64,000 nt of DNA. Origin: Smallanthus sonchifolius. Taxonomy: Eukaryota > Streptophyta > Magnoliopsida > Asterales > Asteraceae. The notes below the pieces were generated by a model. That model saw only the letters and a program-made list of their open reading frames with translations. It made no database searches and was not told where the DNA came from. Each line of letters starts with the position of its first letter. Position 1 is the stretch's first letter. Both the position numbers and the translations under genes were made by a program. Of the stretch, positions 41,606 through 52,239 are shown in pieces. Location: NCBI GenBank assembly GCA_023525975.1, contig CM042040.1, forward strand, positions 50,437,486 to 50,501,485, read 5' to 3'.

Positions 41606-44600
41606 ATGGCTGGCGGAGGAAGAACTGGACGCCGAGGCGGTCGCACTGGCCGACGAGGTAGACCTCCGTTGAATCAAAGATTAGAAGAAGGAGAGAGTGT
41701 GCACGCGGAACACACCGAGAGTGTACACGAAACAGAAGTGACCCCAGCTGGAGACGACAATCCAGGGCCGATACAGTTGGAACCCGAAGTCAGGGATGCT
41801 ATTGCCCGTGAAGTTGTGCTCACACTGAAGATGGTATTGCCTGATCTACTATCTGAGGCAATAAAGAAAAGTAAAGAGGAGGATGAAGGGAACAATGAAG
41901 AGAAAATTTATGATAGTGACGGGGATGAAGTAAAAGTGGCAGCAAGCAATCGTGGGTGTACTTACAAAGGATTCAAGGACGGAGACCCACCTAAGTTTGA
42001 TGGAACCAAGGATTCGGTGGCCACGTTCGAATGGATCGAGAGGATGAACGCAGTCATCAACATCAGCGAGTGTCGACCAGACCAAGCTGTTAAATATGTT
42101 GCTCATTCTTTCACCAATGAAGCACTAGGTTGGTGGAGAAATATTCAAAGAACAAAGTCACCACATGCTCTTGCCAGAATGACATGGGAGGACTTGAAAA
42201 AGCTCGTAATCCAAAAGTTCTGCCCACAAAATGAGATTGATCGTGTGGAGAACGAGTTCCTGAACTTCAAGGCTGGCAACAAGACTCATCGCCAGTATAC
42301 ATCAAGATTCAATGAACTGGCTCAACTAGTACCACACCTGGTGGAAACTGAAGATCGTTTGATCAAGTACTATGTTAAGGGATTGCCACAACGGGTCCGT
42401 GTTCATGTAAAAGCTAACCTACCCTCGACCTTCGAGTCGGTAGTGAATCTGAGCGGAATCGTCTACGACGATTATGCCAATGAGGACCCACCAACAGAGA
42501 CCCAAAAGAGAAAGTGGGAGAACCCGTCTAGAGGCACAGGAAGAGGGAACGTAACAACTGAAACTAAGAAGCCAAGGTCGGACGAATATGAAACATGCAA
42601 GAAATGTGGAAGGCAACATCTTGGCGAATGTAAAATCGGCACCATCACATGCTATAAGTGCGGGAAGCCGGGGCACTTCTCTCGAGAATGTGTAAGAGAC
42701 GTCAAGTGTCAAGTATGTGGATTGTTTGGACATCTGACAAAGAACTGCAGGAAGGCCGGCCAATCTGGTTCGGGAAAAGAAAAGGAAAAGGAACAGCCAA
42801 AGGCTAGGACTCGGGCCTATGCTTTAACCGAGGAAGAAGCAAGAGGAAACCCTGACGTCGTGTCGGGTACGTTCCTAGTAAATGATGAACATGCTGCTAT
42901 TCTGTTTGATTCTGGTGCTAGTAAAAGTTTTATATCCACTGCCTTTAGCCGCAAATTAGACTGCACAATCACTAGCCTTTTAAGGGCCTTTAGCGTACAA
43001 ACTGCTATTGGTAAAAACTCAGTAGTCATCCAAGTGACTGACGCTTGCATGGTAGAAATAGAGGGCCATAAGTTTCCATCTAAATTGTACCTTCTAACCT
43101 TAGGAGGATTCGATGTAGTATTGGGCATGGATTGGTTAGCTGCCAACGAAGCTCAAATCATATGTAAACGAAAGATGATACATCTCAAGGCCACTGACGG
43201 CAGTCCGATTACGGTTTATGGTGACTGGAATAGCACAATGCCGAACGTCATCTCGATGATCAAGGCCGAAAGTTACATGAGGCGCGGTTGCGAAGCTTAT
43301 CTGGCGTATGTTATTGACGATAGAATGAAAACGAAAGAGCTAAAAGATGTACCCGTGGTGTGCAATTTTCCAGAAGTGTTCCCAGAGGACCTACCTGGTT
43401 TGCCGCTCGATCGGGAAATAGAATTTCAGATTGACTTACTACCAGGAGCTGAGCCCGTTGCCAAGGCACCATACCGATTGGCTCCGTCAGAAATGAAAGA
43501 ATTAATGTCCCAACTTGAAGAATTAACAGAGAAAGGATTTATCAGACCGAGCATCTCACCATGGGGCGCTCCGGTATTATTTGTAAAGAAAAAGGACGGC
43601 AGCATGCGCATGTGCATCGACTACCGTGAACTGAACAAGAGAACAGTGAAGAACAAATACCCACTGCCTAGAATAGACGACCTCTTTGATCAATTACAAG
43701 GCGCGAGTTGGTTCTCAAAGATTGATCTCAGGTCGGGTTACCATCAATTGAAAGTAAGAGAGGAAGATGTACCGAAAACTGCGTTTCGTACGCGTTATGG
43801 GCATTATGAATTTCTCGTGATGTCCTTCGGATTAACTAACGCACCAGCAGCATTTATGGATTTAATGAACAGAGTATGCCGACCCATGTTGGATCGATCA
43901 GTAATAGTTTTTATAGATGACATCCTCATATATTCAAAGAATGAAGGTGATCACCACTGTCACCTAAGGGAAGTATTGGAGGTGCTAAAGCAGGAAAAGT
44001 TGTACGCAAAATTCTCCAAATGCGCGTTCTGGCTTAGAGATGTCCAATTCCTAGGTCATGTCATAAACCCAGGCGGCATTATGGTGGATCCTGCAAAGAT
44101 CGAAACGGTAAAAGAATGGAACATCCCGAAAACGCCAACGGAAATACGAAGTTTTCTGGGATTGGCAGGCTACTATCGGAGATTCATTCAGGATTTCTCG
44201 AGAATAGCCTCGCCACTGACGAAGCTGACACGTAAGGAAGTAAAGTATGAATGGGGCCCATCCCAAAATAACGCATTTGAAGAATTGAAGACACGATTAA
44301 CCCAAGCTCCAATTTTGACCTTACCTGAGGGGAACGAGGACTTGGTAGTTTACTCCGACGCTTCGGGTCAAGGATTGGGTTGTGTACTTATGCAAAGGGG
44401 AAAAGTTATTGCTTATGCCTCGCGGCAGCTAAAGATTCATGAAGTTAACTACCCCCTTTGTATTTCCGTCGAGCTTAGTGGAATACACCCTACATTCCAC
44501 ATATCACACTTACGCAAGTGCCTTGCTGACGATACGGCTCACATACCTTATGACGAAATCGAAGTGGATAACAGCTTGAACTATGTAGAAGAACCAATAG

Positions 44601-44746
44601 CTATTCTTGACAGAGCCGAGAAACGATTACGCAATAAGTCGATCCCTTTAGTCAAAATACAATGGAAACACAGAAAGGGGTCCGAGGCTACTTGGGAGAA
44701 AGAAGACGAGATGAAGGAACTGTACCCCCAGTTGTTTAACGTGTAA
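41606..44746 (+). CDS. Tekay-2 gag-protease-RT-(partial RNase H)-chromodomain polyprotein, intact frame
   Basis: One ORF of 1,046 codons (MAGGGRTGRRGGRTGRRGRP). Gag covers about residues 110-330. Zinc knuckles follow at about 331-385 (CKKCGRQHLGEC, CYKCGKPGHFSREC, CQVCGLFGHLTKNC). Protease LFDSGASKSFIS is at about 432. RT runs from about 600, with FIDDILIYSK at about 769. RNase H begins at VYSDASGQGLG (about 914) and stops after QLKIHEVNYP (about 952). The next residues LCISV are novel, then ELSGIHPTFHISHLRKC and the chromodomain-type tail VQ/IQWKHRKGSEATWE follow. Compared with Tekay-3, about 1.44 kb covering the rest of RNase H and all of integrase is gone, in frame, with about 16 bp of unrelated filler (CCCTTTGTATTTCCGT). 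Gag, protease and RT could still be functional. Confidence 0.95.
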   Translation: MAGGGRTGRRGGRTGRRGRPPLNQRLEEGESVHAEHTESVHETEVTPAGDDNPGPIQLEPEVRDAIAREVVLTLKMVLPDLLSEAIKKSKEEDEGNNEEKIYDSDGDEVKVAASNRGCTYKGFKDGDPPKFDGTKDSVATFEWIERMNAVINISECRPDQAVKYVAHSFTNEALGWWRNIQRTKSPHALARMTWEDLKKLVIQKFCPQNEIDRVENEFLNFKAGNKTHRQYTSRFNELAQLVPHLVETEDRLIKYYVKGLPQRVRVHVKANLPSTFESVVNLSGIVYDDYANEDPPTETQKRKWENPSRGTGRGNVTTETKKPRSDEYETCKKCGRQHLGECKIGTITCYKCGKPGHFSRECVRDVKCQVCGLFGHLTKNCRKAGQSGSGKEKEKEQPKARTRAYALTEEEARGNPDVVSGTFLVNDEHAAILFDSGASKSFISTAFSRKLDCTITSLLRAFSVQTAIGKNSVVIQVTDACMVEIEGHKFPSKLYLLTLGGFDVVLGMDWLAANEAQIICKRKMIHLKATDGSPITVYGDWNSTMPNVISMIKAESYMRRGCEAYLAYVIDDRMKTKELKDVPVVCNFPEVFPEDLPGLPLDREIEFQIDLLPGAEPVAKAPYRLAPSEMKELMSQLEELTEKGFIRPSISPWGAPVLFVKKKDGSMRMCIDYRELNKRTVKNKYPLPRIDDLFDQLQGASWFSKIDLRSGYHQLKVREEDVPKTAFRTRYGHYEFLVMSFGLTNAPAAFMDLMNRVCRPMLDRSVIVFIDDILIYSKNEGDHHCHLREVLEVLKQEKLYAKFSKCAFWLRDVQFLGHVINPGGIMVDPAKIETVKEWNIPKTPTEIRSFLGLAGYYRRFIQDFSRIASPLTKLTRKEVKYEWGPSQNNAFEELKTRLTQAPILTLPEGNEDLVVYSDASGQGLGCVLMQRGKVIAYASRQLKIHEVNYPLCISVELSGIHPTFHISHLRKCLADDTAHIPYDEIEVDNSLNYVEEPIAILDRAEKRLRNKSIPLVKIQWKHRKGSEATWEKEDEMKELYPQLFNV

Positions 44747-44771
44747 CAGGTTTCGAGGACGAAACCTCATT

Positions 44772-44785
44772 AAGGAGGGTAGACT
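44772..44785 (+). other. polypurine tract of Tekay-2
   Basis: AAGGAGGGTAGACT directly before the 3' LTR, the same as in Tekay-3. Confidence 0.9.
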
Positions 44786-47057
44786 TGTAACATCCCAAAT
44801 AATGACAAGACAAATAGAAAAGGGAAATAAAGTGGGCTTGGCCAAAATTTCGGCCCATGGGCCGAAAAGAAAAGGGGAAACCCATTACAAAACAGCAGCT
44901 TCAACCCAAACCCTCTCTCATTTCATCTTCCTGCGCAAGAACACTAGAGAGAGAGAGAGAGAGCGATCGGCTTGTGAAGAAAACCGCAAGGAGAAGACTC
45001 AAGGGCTCGGGAATCATCCGTCTCCACCATTTCAGCGCATAGCAACAGAAATCGGGCCTGTTGAGGTAAGCATCGCCTCTGATTCTGAGTCTTTGCATGT
45101 CTCGGGTTTAAATCAAATAAAGATACGATTTTCGCATATGAAACTTGAAACAAATCACGTATTTGAACTCAAGAACGATAAAGGAAGGTGTTTAACGTAA
45201 AATGTTCAAAGTTTAATCGATTGGAAATAAGTTGGCTGGAGCAAGGTTCTGGTCAGGGAAGATGCAGACCCATGACTCGAAACTATAGTTTCGATACATG
45301 CAGACCCATCGAAACTACTCTAGTTTCGATAGTCATGTTTGACTCGAAACTACCTAGTTTCGATAGCAGCCAATGACTCGAAACTACTATAGTTTCGATA
45401 GGAACTCAGGACTCGAAACTACCTAGTTTCGAGTGTCACCTTGAACCTAAACTAAGATTTTCGTAAGTTAATGACTCGAAACTACCTAGTTTCGATAGAA
45501 GGATTATGACTCGAAACTACCTAGTTTCGAGTGTAAGACCATAGCTCGAAACTACCATAGTTTCGATGCGACCCACCTCCCGAAACTACTGAGTTCAAGA
45601 ACAGTAATGTCTAGTGTCATTTAGGAGCCCTACCTTATATGTATGACTTTATTATACAGATAGTGGGTGACCTTAGTGACGTTTCGAAACCAGCTATTAT
45701 ACTTCAGGGACCCGCCTATCAGGTGAGTTCTATGTGCCCCCTATATGCTACGTGCAAATGATTTTAAATGTTTTGGGGCTGGAATGTATACACTAAATGA
45801 ATAAATGAAATGAATGTCAATGTGACCATACGTGATATATTAAGGTATATGTGTAGATACATATGAAAGTGAATAATGAATTATGAACAAAGAACAACAC
45901 GTATGTTTACAAAGAATGAATGAATGAATGGTATAACGTAAATGAATGAAATCTTGCTTTATATCTATGTATATATTGCTTGCCAAGTATGAAAAGAATG
46001 ACACAAAGTGTAAGAACGAAATCTTGCTTTATATCTATGTATATATTGCTTGCCAAGTATGAAAAGAATGACATAACGTGTAAGAATGAAATCTTGCTTT
46101 ATATCCATGTATATATTGCTTGCCAAGTATAAGTAAACGTTATGGACGCTTCGATGATAACGGCTACTTCGGTAGACGGACGACCACTTGACTATTATGC
46201 AGCTAGAGAAGGAAGTCTAGAAAGTTAGACTAATTAAAGGCCACTACGGTGGAGTAAGTCGCTAAAACAATATGCGGCTGCATAATTAGCTCAAGTGGGA
46301 AACGGATGCCTTAGGGCAGACGGGCGAATATGACGGACTACGACGGTAGGACGGTAAAGATATGACGGACTACTTCGGTAGGACGGTAAAGATATGACGG
46401 ACTACTTCGGTAGGACGGTAAAGATATGACGGACGGTTTCTAGTGCCGGACGGTTAAGTAAAAGGGCTACGACGGTAGCTCGAGGGCGTATGTCTTTGTG
46501 ATATACGTACCGTAAGATGGGTTGATCACCCTTATGTGTATGACCAATAAATGGTAAAGAAAGTAAAGGTGAATGCATATCTATGTAATCACGTAAGAAA
46601 GATAAAGAAAGAATGGCAAGAAAAGTAGAAAAGAAAAAGGGTGAACGCATATATATATATATGTAATCACATTAATAAAGAAAAGAAAGATGAAAGAAAA
46701 GCAAAAGTTATGAATACGTATTTATATGAATGACTTTATAATAATGTTTACCAAGAAAAGTAAAGAAAAGAATGTTTATATATAAACGCATTAAACTAGA
46801 ACTCACCAGCGTTAGCTGACTTTAGTATACATTTCAGGTAAAGGAAGAAAAGGTCGTGCGAGAGCGTGAAGGTTACCCGGCACAAGACTGACATCCCACT
46901 TTTGTTTGTTAAGAATATGTTATGTTTTATTCGTAAAGACTTCCGCTGTTTTGATTATGTAATTGAATGATGAATGTTTTAAATTTAAGTTCAGTATTTA
47001 TGACTATGTTTATGAGTAAATCCAACAAGTGAGGTCACCCGGGAAAGGGGCCTTACA
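44786..47057 (+). mobile_element. 3' LTR of Tekay-2
   Basis: Same length as the 5' LTR (offset 5,805 bp). No difference was seen in the segments compared, including the palindrome array and the 32-bp repeats. Confidence 0.95.
45272..45595. repeat. CGAAACTA palindrome array (Tekay-2, 3' LTR)
   Basis: Same sequence as 39467-39790. Confidence 0.94.
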
Positions 47058-47062
47058 ATGTA
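47058..47062. other. target-site duplication ATGTA (right) of Tekay-2
   Basis: Matches 38976-38980. The TACATGGTGTTT repeats resume immediately. Confidence 0.94.
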
Positions 47063-48007
47063 TATGGTGTTTTAACATTTAAACTTTATTGTTTAAGTCT
47101 GTACATTGTGTTTTAAACTTAAATGTCAATTTACACATGATGTGTTTACATGTTTATTGCATTTTATGGTTATATCGTTTTAAGTATGTACATGGTGTTT
47201 GTACTCTTTACATTGTGTTTTAACATTTTATACATAATGTTATACAATTAAACGTCAATCTACCCATGGTGTTTTACATGTTTATGTCGTTTAAAATTTC
47301 GGACTTGACCACATTTGATTCGGAGTGGATTACAAGTATTAGGAAAATTATTTTAATTTTTTTTACGTGGTGTTTTAAATCGCCATATGTAATACACCTT
47401 CCTAGGTGTAAAACACTATCAATAGAATCTAAAACACCATGTGTAGAGCACCATGCCCAGGTGTAAAACACCATGACCAGAATCTAAAACGTCATGTGTA
47501 AAACACCATGACCAATCTAAAATCCCATGTAGAAAACGCCTAGTTCATGTTAAAAAAATGATTTTTATATGTCCAATCTAAAACACCATGTGTAAAACGT
47601 CATGTGTAAAACACCATGAACAGAATGTTAAACGCGCAGTTCAAAAACACCATAAAATTTCCAGTTCAGGAACAACTTAAAACGCCCAGTTCAAAAACAC
47701 CATAAAACGACAATTTTTTTTTTCCGTATATATATATATATCAATATCATACTCGTTGGAAAGATAAAAAGCGCTCGTTATTATGGTGTAATTTTAAAAA
47801 AAAAATAATAACGCATAAAAAAGTTATGAACGTTTAAAAAAAGTGGGGGGAATATGCATGTGACTTGCATGTGCATTTTCCTTGTCATGTGAGTAGCATG
47901 TGGATGATTGGTTTATGTTTTTACTCTTTTTATTTGGAATCCTTCTTGGACACATGACACTCTATGGTGGCTTCCTACACTTTTTTTCACTTTTTGGAAT
48001 ATCCATC

Positions 48008-48040
<33 letters not shown>
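47063..48040. repeat. right arm of the large foldback element
   Basis: It first continues the TGGTGTTTTAACATTTAAAC repeats of the left arm in the same orientation (to about 47280). From 47390 TAAAACACCATG units run inverted, and 47745-47850 mirrors 38428-38530. It ends at a (TA)n run near 48013-48040. No coding sequence. Confidence 0.58.
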
Positions 48041-48043
<3 letters not shown>

Positions 48044-49008
48044 AGAGGTTCAAATAAGAAGTAGTTTTTTGTTAAGAATGACCAAAACGATATCAAACGA
48101 ACTCCGATTGAGCTCATTTCAGTGGCGTTGGAACCGTATCATCGAACTCTACCATCTTAGATTTTAGGGTTTAACGCTTAAGGTTTAGATTTTACGTTTG
48201 AATTTCAGGTTTTTAGCCTTATGGTTTAACTTTTAGGGTTTAGATTTTATGGTTTAGGTTTTTTTGGGGGGGTGGGGTGGCGGGTTTAGGTTTTTTGGGG
48301 TGGGTTTAGGTTTTGGGGGGGGGGTGGTTTTAGGCTTTTTGGGGTGGGGTTGGAGGGGTGAGGGGGGTTAGGTTTTTGTGGGTGCGGGTGGAGGGGGTTT
48401 AGGTTTTTGGGTCCGGATTAGGGTTCGATGAGACGATTCCAACGCCGCTGGAATGAGCTCAATCGGAGTTCGTTTGACTCACTTCTTAGCGTTTGTTAGC
48501 GAACAACCACTTCTTAGTGGAAAAATCATAAGAAAACTCATTGTTCATGAAAAAATAAAAAAACTACTTGTTAAAGGTAAAAATAAAAATAATAAAAAAA
48601 TCATAACTCAAAAAATAAATCAAAAACTAAAAAAATGCTTCGGAGATCATGTTTCCCACGTCGTCCTCGTTAAAAAAAACTCGAAAAAACAGTTGGTTTA
48701 GCTTTTGGGTTTAGTTTTTTGGGTTTAGTTTAGATTTTAGGTAAGGTTTTGGAGGGGTGGGGGTTTAGGTTTTGGAGGGGTGGGGGTTTAGGTTTTTGGG
48801 TGGGGGGTGGGTGGGTGGGTAGGGTGGGGTGGAGTTAGGTTTTTGGGGGTAGGTGGGGTGGGGTGGGGTGGAGTTAGGTTTTTGGGTGGGGTGGGGGGTT
48901 TAGGTTTTTGCGGGTGAGTTATGTTTTTGGGGTGTATTACACATATGCAGTACCTTTAATGAGCAGTTTTTTGGTTTTCTCATGAAAATGAGTTTTCTCA
49001 TGAACTCA

Positions 49009-49016
<8 letters not shown>
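48041..49016. mobile_element. G-rich TIR element 1
   Basis: GAGAGGTTCAAATAAGAAGT, then ACTCCGATTGAGCTCATTTC and GTTGGAACCGTATCATCGAA, are mirrored by TTCGATGAGACGATTCCAAC and GAATGAGCTCAATCGGAGTT near 48428-48472. The loop holds many TTTAGGTTTTTGGGGTGGGG-like units. A second G-rich block (48715-48930) and AT-rich sequence extend to AACTCAACCTTATATATA. TA runs flank both ends. No transposase. Part of it may be a second, nested element. Confidence 0.6.
48250..48420. repeat. telomere-like, G-run-rich block
   Basis: Degenerate TTTAGGTTTTTGGGG units with many runs of four or more G. It could form G-quadruplexes on the plus strand. Related blocks are at 48715-48930 and 50850-50990. Confidence 0.8.
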
Positions 49017-49048
<32 letters not shown>

Positions 49049-49229
49049 ATAGTGCAAAGCACACATCTTTATTCCTAGGATTTCGTGTCGGTTTAAATAG
49101 TTTTGTATTTGTTTTGAGTCGTTTTTGTATAGTTTTGAGTCTTTGTTATGTTATCAGGTGCTTATGATGAATACAGGTGAAAACGGGAAGAAACCCAGGG
49201 TTCAAAGTGCAAAAATGGTGAATTTCATT

Positions 49230-49326
49230 CCCTCGCGGTACGCGAGAAACCCGGAAAAGTCCTTCGCATACTGCGAAGGAAGAAGAATCTCGGTCCGACT
49301 AATTTGGCCCTCGCGGTACGCGAGGG
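49230..49326. repeat. three CG-rich palindromes in the solo LTR
   Basis: CCCTCGCGGTACGCGAG (49230), CCTTCGCATACTGCGAAGG (49261) and CCCTCGCGGTACGCGAGGG (49308). The last ends 11 bp before the TATA box. Confidence 0.9.
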
Positions 49327-49337
49327 ATCATATTTCC

Positions 49338-49344
49338 TATAAAA
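49338..49344 (+). promoter_or_regulatory. TATA box of the solo LTR
   Basis: TATAAAA in TTTCCTATAAAAACCCTAG. The palindromes sit just upstream, in a promoter-proximal enhancer position. Confidence 0.65.
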
Positions 49345-50594
49345 ACCCTAGTTTTGAATTAAATAGGATTTGATCCCCATTAATCAGGGAGTTCGATTGT
49401 ATTGCCGTCTAGAGAGGTCCAGAGGGCGATTTTGGGAGAAACAAGGTCGATTGAAGGCTAAAGGTGATAGATTTGGACTCTGGGTTTGTGAAATTAGCTT
49501 ATTCGGTTTACAAGTTTGAGTCTTTATTCTTAATTGTTGAGATTGAAACCATGTTCTTGTTCTTTTACTTCTGTTTTGGTGTGTTGAACATGATCTTTGG
49601 CTAGATCTTAAATACTGCCTGGGTTAAACGATGATTACTTGTTAAAGTTTCAATATTTTATCGGTTTTGGATTTAATTGATGATTTGATGACATTGTAAA
49701 CAATCTTGGTATAATTAATATCATGTTAGTGCATGTTTAATTTTGGTTTTGAGTTGATTAATGTTCTTCGTGTTATCTTGTTGAATGTCTTTCATTAATA
49801 GATGCATGTTTAGGTTATTTGCTGCTTGCTTGTGACTTGAGTGGTTTGCTATACGTAGTAACCCATAAGAACGTTAGTTGACCTCTTATTAGAGTTGAAT
49901 ATGTGTCCTAGTTCAATACCCGAGAGGTGAGAATTTGTCGTTTAGTCTTCGTCAGTAGGAATCCGAGTATCAGCTGTCTGAGAGGAAGTTGGTTTAGGTG
50001 TCTAGTGATTGTTGCTATTATGAATCATAGTTGTTATCCTAGGATTACCCCGTGCATTCTTTGAATGTATGGTGGATAGTGAGACTGAGAGGTAATATGT
50101 CCATTAGGGTACTTTGTCATATCTGGTGAGTTATCACATATGTAGGCACCTTAGTTGGTGACACCCTGAGAGCGATTAGGGATCCACTAGGTTGTCTAGA
50201 GTTGTTTCCTTAGAAACCCAAATTCATCATAGTTCCAGAACTGGTAGAAGTTGAGCTTTGCAGGTAGGATTCCGGCTTAGGTGGTATTCTTCCCATTCGT
50301 GATATCTTCCTTAGTACTTCCTCTTGATAGTTAAGTCGATCTAGTTTATTGCATTCTTAGTGATAATCAGTAGTGTAGTAAATCCCCCATCAATCAAATC
50401 TTAAGTCCGAGTCAGAGTCTGTTTTGTTATTCATAGTGTCTCTTGGGTTCGATAATCCGGTTTACCGTTAAGCTGTGGTACACTCGATAGGTACACTTTC
50501 CTATCAGTGCGGTTTAGTTCATAGGTTTTTCATTTATTATTTAGGAGTCTAGGTTAGGTTTTATAGTTATTTTTATAGACCGTCTGGACGACAT

Positions 50595-50634
<40 letters not shown>

Positions 50635-50636
<2 letters not shown>

Positions 50637-51111
50637 GGAGGATCAAATAAGAAGTTGTTTTCGGCTAAGAAATCCAAGAAGTGACAAAAATATTAAGAAA
50701 CGATATCAAACGAACTCGGATTGAGCTCATTCCAGCGACATTGGAACCGTATCATCGAACTCTACCATCTTAGCTTTTAGGGTTTAGATCTTAGCGTTGA
50801 ATTTTAGGATTCTAGCCTTAGGGTTTAACTTTTAGGTTTTAGATTTTAGGGTTTAGGTTTTTTTTTTTTTGGGGGGGGGGGGTGGGGGGGGGGGGGTGGG
50901 GTGAGGGTGGTGGTTTTAGGCTTTTCGGGGTGGGGTTAGAGGGGGGTTTAGGTTTTTGGGGGTGCGGGTGGAGGGGGGTTTAGGTTTTTGGGTCCGGATT
51001 AGAGTTCGATGATACGGTTACAACGCCGCTTGAATGAGCTCAATCAGAGTTCGTTTGACCCACTTCTTAGCGTTTCTTAACGAGAAACCACTTCTTAGTG
51101 GAACCTTCCCC
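50635..51111. mobile_element. G-rich TIR element 2, 477 bp
   Basis: GGGGAGGATCAAATAAGAAG at the left end pairs with the reverse complement of CTTCTTAGTGGAACCTTCCCC at the right end. The inner part AACTCGGATTGAGCTCATTC pairs with GAATGAGCTCAATCAGAGTT, so the inverted repeats are about 130 bp. The loop is a TTTAGG/G-run block. It is flanked by TA runs. It is a close relative of element 1. Confidence 0.82.
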
Positions 51112-52198
51112 TATATATATATATATAAATATAAATATATATCTCACTACAACTTCCTCTTCTGCAACAAATTCTTTAGTGTGCCTCAAAACTGGTTCAT
51201 TAACTTCAACATTAGTTTCACGAATTACATTCTCTTCATTATCAGCATCAATTTGTTTTTCAACTTCTTGATTCTGATTCATTTGCTCTGCATTTCCATC
51301 ACCTCCATCATTAGCATCATTATCATCACCACCATCATCACTATCATTACCACCATCTTCAATATCACGATCCATTATATCGTCCACTTCATCATCTATG
51401 TTAAACTCAGGATCAGGATCTTCAGCAAGCATATTAGGAAACAACGGTGTCACAGTACCGCTGAACTTGCTTCTTTTTCGTACATTATTCATGTTGCTAA
51501 AAATGAATTCTTGCATATGTTCCAAGGGAAGCTCAATACCTTCGTTTGGTAGATCAAGCATTGATAATCATCTGTATGAATCTTGGATACATAAGAAACT
51601 TGTAGTTCTGTCTTGGCCCCACAAAGTTACTTATCATAGCTTCAAATAACATTCTTGAAAAGTTAAATCTTCTATGAGTTGCCAAGCATACCAAAGCTCT
51701 ATTGAAAACTTCACCTATCTGATTGAAGTCTGTTGTTCTAGGGCTCATGCAATGTATAAGAACTTGCACCAAATACCTCCACTGTTTTTGAAACATTGTT
51801 TTGGTTACCTGCCTTCTCAAAAAGTTCCCTTCATATCCCATAGTCATCACAATCCCAGAAACTGATGTATAACTTATCTTGTATGGGAATTTAGGAGAAT
51901 CTCTGAAGTTCAAAACCTCTCTAATTACTTGTTCTGTGATCTTTATACTTCTTCCTTCGACTATACTTTCAATCCATATTTCTTTGTTAACGTGTCAGTA
52001 CTCCACATTGTCCCAAAACTCACGAATATGATTCTCATAAACTGGTACCTGTGTGGATATTGTAGTATAAATACTTGATTTATTCAAAAATATGACAATC
52101 TCCTCATATCCCCCGGATTTTCTAGTTGACGATGTCAACCAAGCACAAATGTTATGCCTAGGCTCGAACTTAAGTCGATTCATTTCTGAAACAAACAC
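51112..52198 (-). pseudogene. post-pol ORF of the copia element (env position), broken
   Basis: ATG at 52198 begins MNRLKFEPRHNICAWLTSST. A TGA after EFWDNVEY (about 51992) interrupts the frame, which continues with IWIESIVEGRSIKITEQVIR, WRYLVQVLIHCMSPRTTDFN, RALVCLATHRRFNFSRMLFE and FLMYPRFIQMIINA. A one-base shift near 51556 leads to LDLPNEGIELPLEHMQEFIF and then a very acidic Asp/Glu/Asn tail. I recall similar proteins following copia pol in Asteraceae, sometimes under misleading names. I see no signal peptide or transmembrane segment, so an envelope role is not supported and the function is unknown. Confidence 0.65.
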
Positions 52199-52239
52199 AG
52201 AATAATTTTAGAAAAACTTTGAAAATTTATGAAATTTTA

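Larger units (their letters stand above)
38981..47057 (+). mobile_element. Tekay-2, recent integrase-less chromovirus copy
   Basis: Two LTRs of 2,272 bp (TGTAACATCCC...GGGGCCTTACA) appear identical on inspection. A tRNA-iMet PBS, a PPT and an ATGTA target duplication show a normal integration event. The internal region has one uninterrupted ORF but lacks most of RNase H and all of integrase. It must have been integrated by enzymes supplied by a relative, and recently. Confidence 0.95.
49045..50596 (+). mobile_element. solo LTR, 1,552 bp
   Basis: Begins TGATATAGTGCAAAGCACAC and ends GGACGACATCA. It lies between TA runs that give ATATA on both sides as a possible but uninformative target duplication. 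No PBS, PPT or coding sequence is attached, so it is a recombination remnant. Its start resembles the Athila-like LTR at 22336. It contains three perfect CG-rich palindromes directly upstream of a TATA box and a long transcribed-type region. Confidence 0.78.

Noticed and set aside
48250..48930. Real chromosome end or interstitial telomere
   Set aside because: The TTTAGGG-like units are degenerate, short and enclosed by inverted repeats of a small element present twice within 3 kb.
51034..51552. 172-codon Ile/Thr/Asn-rich frame on the plus strand
   Set aside because: It is the complement of the Asp/Glu/Asn-rich tail of the copia ORF and of an AT microsatellite. It is not a membrane protein gene.
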